Translations under genes and position numbers: made by a program | Notes under the pieces: generated by a model | Told to the model about the DNA's origin: nothing | The model's input: only the letters and a program-made list of their open reading frames with translations | Database searches by the model: none | Part shown: positions 7,235-8,990 of the stretch, one piece after another | Numbering within the stretch: position 1 is the first letter of the stretch | How the letters are laid out: each line of letters starts with the position of its first letter | Source: Candidatus Peregrinibacteria bacterium | GTDB lineage: Bacteria > Patescibacteriota > Gracilibacteria > UBA1369 | Length of the DNA: 8,990 nucleotides | Direction: 5' to 3' | Assembly: GCA_014728765.1 (NCBI GenBank) | Contig: WJLA01000110.1 | Span: forward strand, 1-8,990

Positions 7235-7251
7235 GAGCATATTCGTAGAAT
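7223..7251 (+). promoter_or_regulatory. Sigma70-type promoter of tRNA-Leu
   Basis: TTGACT (7223-7228) and TAGAAT (7246-7251) each match 5 of 6 consensus bases and are separated by exactly 17 bp. Transcription would start near 7258, a few bases before the mature tRNA 5' end at 7262. Geometry and position both fit a stable-RNA promoter. It also argues for a standard housekeeping sigma factor in this organism. Confidence 0.7.
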
Positions 7252-7261
7252 CATCACACAA

Positions 7262-7346
7262 GGGCGGGTGGCGGAATTGGTAGACGCGTGCGACTCAAAA
7301 TCGCATTCCGCAAGGAGTGAGGGTTCGATTCCCTCCTCGCCTACCA
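7262..7346 (+). tRNA. tRNA-Leu (anticodon CAA)
   Basis: This is a class II tRNA of 85 nt with an encoded CCA end (7344-7346). The acceptor stem pairs 7262-7268 with 7336-7342, including two G-U pairs, and the discriminator is A7343. The D-arm stem GCG/CGC (7271-7273, 7285-7287) encloses a loop with GG. The anticodon stem TGCGA/TCGCA (7289-7293, 7301-7305) encloses the 7-nt loop CTCAAAA, placing anticodon CAA at 7296-7298, which reads UUG. The long variable arm (7306-7318) forms a TCC/GGA hairpin on a GCAA loop. The T arm is GAGGG-TTCGATT-CCCTC (7319-7335). All parts fit leucine identity. No terminator separates it from the downstream tsaC gene. Confidence 0.96.
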
Positions 7347-7350
7347 GTTA

Positions 7351-7379
7351 TTGATAAATATTTAGAAAAGGTTTAAAAT
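7351..7379 (+). promoter_or_regulatory. Sigma70-type promoter of the tsaC-family gene
   Basis: TTGATA (7351-7356) and TAAAAT (7374-7379) each match 5 of 6 consensus bases, with a 17-bp spacer. The predicted start near 7386 gives a leader of only about 14 nt before ATG 7400, and that leader has no Shine-Dalgarno motif. The -35 box begins 5 nt after the tRNA CCA end. Confidence 0.55.
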
Positions 7380-7399
7380 TTTTTCAAGTTAAAATATAT

Positions 7400-8005
7400 A
7401 TGAAAAAATTATCAATTGATGAAGCAGTTGAAGCTTTAAAACTAGGAAAGCTGGTGGTTGTTCCAACGGAAACTGTCTATGGTTTGGCAGCTGATGCTCT
7501 GGATGAAGACGCAATAAAAAAATTATATGAGATAAAAGGTAGAGAAAAGAAAAAGCCTGTAATGCTTCAAGTGGCCAATTTGAAAATGATGAAGGAGTTT
7601 GTTCAAATTGTACCTCTGGATGCCTTAAAATTAATAGAAAAATACTGGCCCGGTCCTGTTTCATTAGTTTTAAAAAAGAATAGTAAAGTAAATGATATAA
7701 TAACAGCCGGCGGTGAAACTGTTGGCGTAAGAATGCCGTCAAAAAGAGAAACATTGGAGATAATCATGAAAATGGGAAGGCCTATCGCTGTGCCTTCGGC
7801 CAATATTTCCGGCAAAGTAAGTCCAAAAACCGTAATGCAAGTTGAGGAACAGCTGGAAGGATTGGATATTGCAGGAATAGTGGACGGGGGTAATTGTGAT
7901 TATGGTCTTGAATCAACTATTGTAGATTTCACAGAAGAAAAACCAAAGATCTTAAGAGAAGGTGTTATTCAAAAAGAAGAAATATTGAATTTATTTGGCA
8001 AATAA
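7400..8005 (+). CDS. tsaC: L-threonylcarbamoyladenylate synthase (TsaC/Sua5/YwlC family)
   Basis: Makes threonylcarbamoyl-AMP from threonine, bicarbonate and ATP, the first step of t6A37 modification of tRNAs that read ANN codons. The 201 residues form a single YrdC-type domain, without the extra C-terminal Sua5 domain. Conserved segments are PTETVYGL (22-29), the nucleotide-binding KGREKKKP (46-53), YWPGP (82-86), VRMP (110-113), PSANISG (132-138), ESTIVD (171-176) and LREG (185-188). The ATG at 7400 puts the first family motif at the usual distance from the N-terminus. There is no visible ribosome binding site, but a good promoter lies just upstream. The TAA-terminated 3' end overlaps convergent rmuC by 15 bp. 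The partner genes for t6A synthesis (tsaB, tsaD, tsaE) are not in the window. Family identification is secure; the product would not modify the neighbouring tRNA-Leu(CAA), which does not read an ANN codon. Confidence 0.95.
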   Translation: MKKLSIDEAVEALKLGKLVVVPTETVYGLAADALDEDAIKKLYEIKGREKKKPVMLQVANLKMMKEFVQIVPLDALKLIEKYWPGPVSLVLKKNSKVNDIITAGGETVGVRMPSKRETLEIIMKMGRPIAVPSANISGKVSPKTVMQVEEQLEGLDIAGIVDGGNCDYGLESTIVDFTEEKPKILREGVIQKEEILNLFGK

Positions 8006-8989
8006 ACTTTGATCAGGTTTTTCAACAGTTTCCAGTTTTGGGTTAATGGAGCTTTCACCATTGGTGATTTTAACAACATCTTTGTCAATCTTTGAATACT
8101 CATTACTTGCCTGAGTATACATATTTACAGTTGTTCCCAAGTGATTTCCCAGCTTTTGCATATAGCTTTGATAACTGTTCAGATGTCTGCCAAGATCTCC
8201 CACTCTTTTAATGACATCTTGAACGTTTTTTTCCATTTCAGCTGATCTCATTCCTTGCATAACTGTTTGTAGATATGCAAAAAATGAAGTAGGAGAAGTT
8301 ATTATCACTTTTTTCCCGAATGCATATTCAACCAGGTCAGTAGAGTTCACTTCGACTGATCCTTGCTTGTAGATCAATAAATTATAAAAAATACCTTCTG
8401 CGGGAATAAACATGAATGCAAAATCGGTAGTATTATCTTGTGGTCTGATGTATTTACTTGTTTCATCAATTCGTTTTTTGACATCGCTTTTAAATTCTTT
8501 TTCCAACCTTGCTCTTCTTTCTTTATCTTGTTCTTCCATTATTTGGTTATATTTTTCCAAGGAAAATTTTGAGTCAACGGGTATAATTCTATCTTTATAA
8601 AAAATGGCCGCATCTACAATATCTCCGCTTGGAAATTTATATTGTAATTTATATTGATCCGGGGTGAATGTGTTGCTTAATAGTGTTTCGAGAAAATATT
8701 CTCCTAGAATACCTCTTTGTTTTGGGTTTTTTAGTATACCTTCAAGTGATTGAAGTTGGTCAGCAAAGCCTTTTACCTGGCTGTTTGTCTCTTGCAGTTT
8801 CGTTAATGTTTTCGTTACTTCTTGAATAGTTTCTTGTGAGCTTTTAAACTGGGACTGAATTGTTCTCGAGCTTTCAATCATTCCTTTGCTAAGTTGTTGA
8901 TTTACCAGATCCAGTTGTTTTAGCATTTCTTGCCTATTTTTATGATTGGAGTCATGAACTTCTTTTCTTAAATTTTCTATAATGTCCAA
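7991..8989 (-). CDS. rmuC: RmuC-family DNA recombination protein, 5'-truncated by window edge
   Basis: RmuC proteins limit DNA inversions and are predicted to be nuclease-like; their exact activity is not settled. 332 residues are visible. The first codon in the window is TTG reading as an internal Leu in an open frame, so the true start, and probably the membrane anchor usual at RmuC N-termini, lies beyond the edge. Visible residues 1-85 are Gln/Lys/Glu-rich and probably coiled coil. The RmuC core follows: GILGEYFLE (93-101), then D126 and the DSK triad region (139-141) resembling a PD-(D/E)XK nuclease fold. Next come FMFIPAEG and the PTSFFAYLQTV segment, and helical repeats to about residue 295. 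The C-terminal tail is polar and unremarkable. The stop TAA lies within the convergent tsaC-family gene. Confidence 0.9.
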   Translation of the reverse strand: MDIIENLRKEVHDSNHKNRQEMLKQLDLVNQQLSKGMIESSRTIQSQFKSSQETIQEVTKTLTKLQETNSQVKGFADQLQSLEGILKNPKQRGILGEYFLETLLSNTFTPDQYKLQYKFPSGDIVDAAIFYKDRIIPVDSKFSLEKYNQIMEEQDKERRARLEKEFKSDVKKRIDETSKYIRPQDNTTDFAFMFIPAEGIFYNLLIYKQGSVEVNSTDLVEYAFGKKVIITSPTSFFAYLQTVMQGMRSAEMEKNVQDVIKRVGDLGRHLNSYQSYMQKLGNHLGTTVNMYTQASNEYSKIDKDVVKITNGESSINPKLETVEKPDQSLFAK

Positions 8990-8990
8990 A

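Noticed and set aside
7118..7354. Plus-strand open frame of 78 codons running through the tRNA gene
   Set aside because: It is antisense to the conserved obgE start and then reads through a well-folded tRNA-Leu; its residues look like tRNA translated by chance.
7389..7754. Minus-strand open frame of 121 codons, Leu/Phe-rich
   Set aside because: It is antisense to the well-conserved tsaC-family gene; its hydrophobic composition arises from reading AT-rich coding DNA backwards.
8055..8073. Short hairpin TCACC-ATT-GGTGA followed by TTTTAA as a terminator for the tsaC-family gene
   Set aside because: It has only 5 bp and a 3-nt loop, and lies inside the rmuC coding sequence; too weak to call.
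1..8990. CRISPR array, insertion sequence, prophage or defence island
   Set aside because: No spaced direct repeats, transposase, integrase, terminal repeats or defence-type proteins were found; the gene content is core housekeeping.

Overview
The window is AT-rich (roughly 30% G+C by eye) bacterial chromosome. It carries housekeeping genes packed in short operons with 1-nt overlaps and overlapping convergent gene ends. Stops used at clear gene ends include TAA, TAG and TGA (TGA ends rluD), which fits the standard bacterial code rather than a UGA-recoded one. Two well-formed sigma70-type promoters are visible, and most start codons have no Shine-Dalgarno motif. A small-genome AT-rich lineage such as a candidate-phyla (Patescibacteria-like) bacterium is possible. 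That is a guess from gene style, since no marker here fixes the phylum.

Layout. Positions 1-609 (+) hold the 3' part of an unrecognised gene. Positions 610-922 are non-coding and contain several inverted repeats, probably terminators for the two converging genes. Positions 923-3912 (-) hold a two-gene operon: a PocR-domain/PAS sensor without an output domain, then recG, joined by a TAATG overlap. A 72-bp divergent spacer separates this from rluD (3985-4905, +), whose 3' end overlaps rplU by 8 bp. Positions 4898-7184 (-) hold the obgE-pth-rplU cluster. Positions 7262-7346 (+) encode tRNA-Leu(CAA) with its own promoter, followed by a tsaC/sua5-family gene (7400-8005, +) with a second promoter. 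The tsaC end overlaps by 15 bp the end of an rmuC gene (7991-8989, -) that runs off the window.

Most genes serve translation: ribosome assembly (ObgE, L21, RluD pseudouridine synthase), peptidyl-tRNA recycling (Pth), tRNA-Leu and t6A tRNA modification (TsaC). RecG and RmuC relate to DNA recombination and repair.

The most notable observation is that obgE is interrupted by a single in-frame TAA at codon 52. The conserved glycine-rich Obg N-terminus lies before the stop and the rest of the protein continues in the same frame after it. A plain reading would annotate only a 5'-shortened gene starting at a TTG. The second is the orphan PocR-PAS sensor translationally coupled to recG. I found no CRISPR array, insertion sequence or recognisable defence system; the window is otherwise ordinary core genome.
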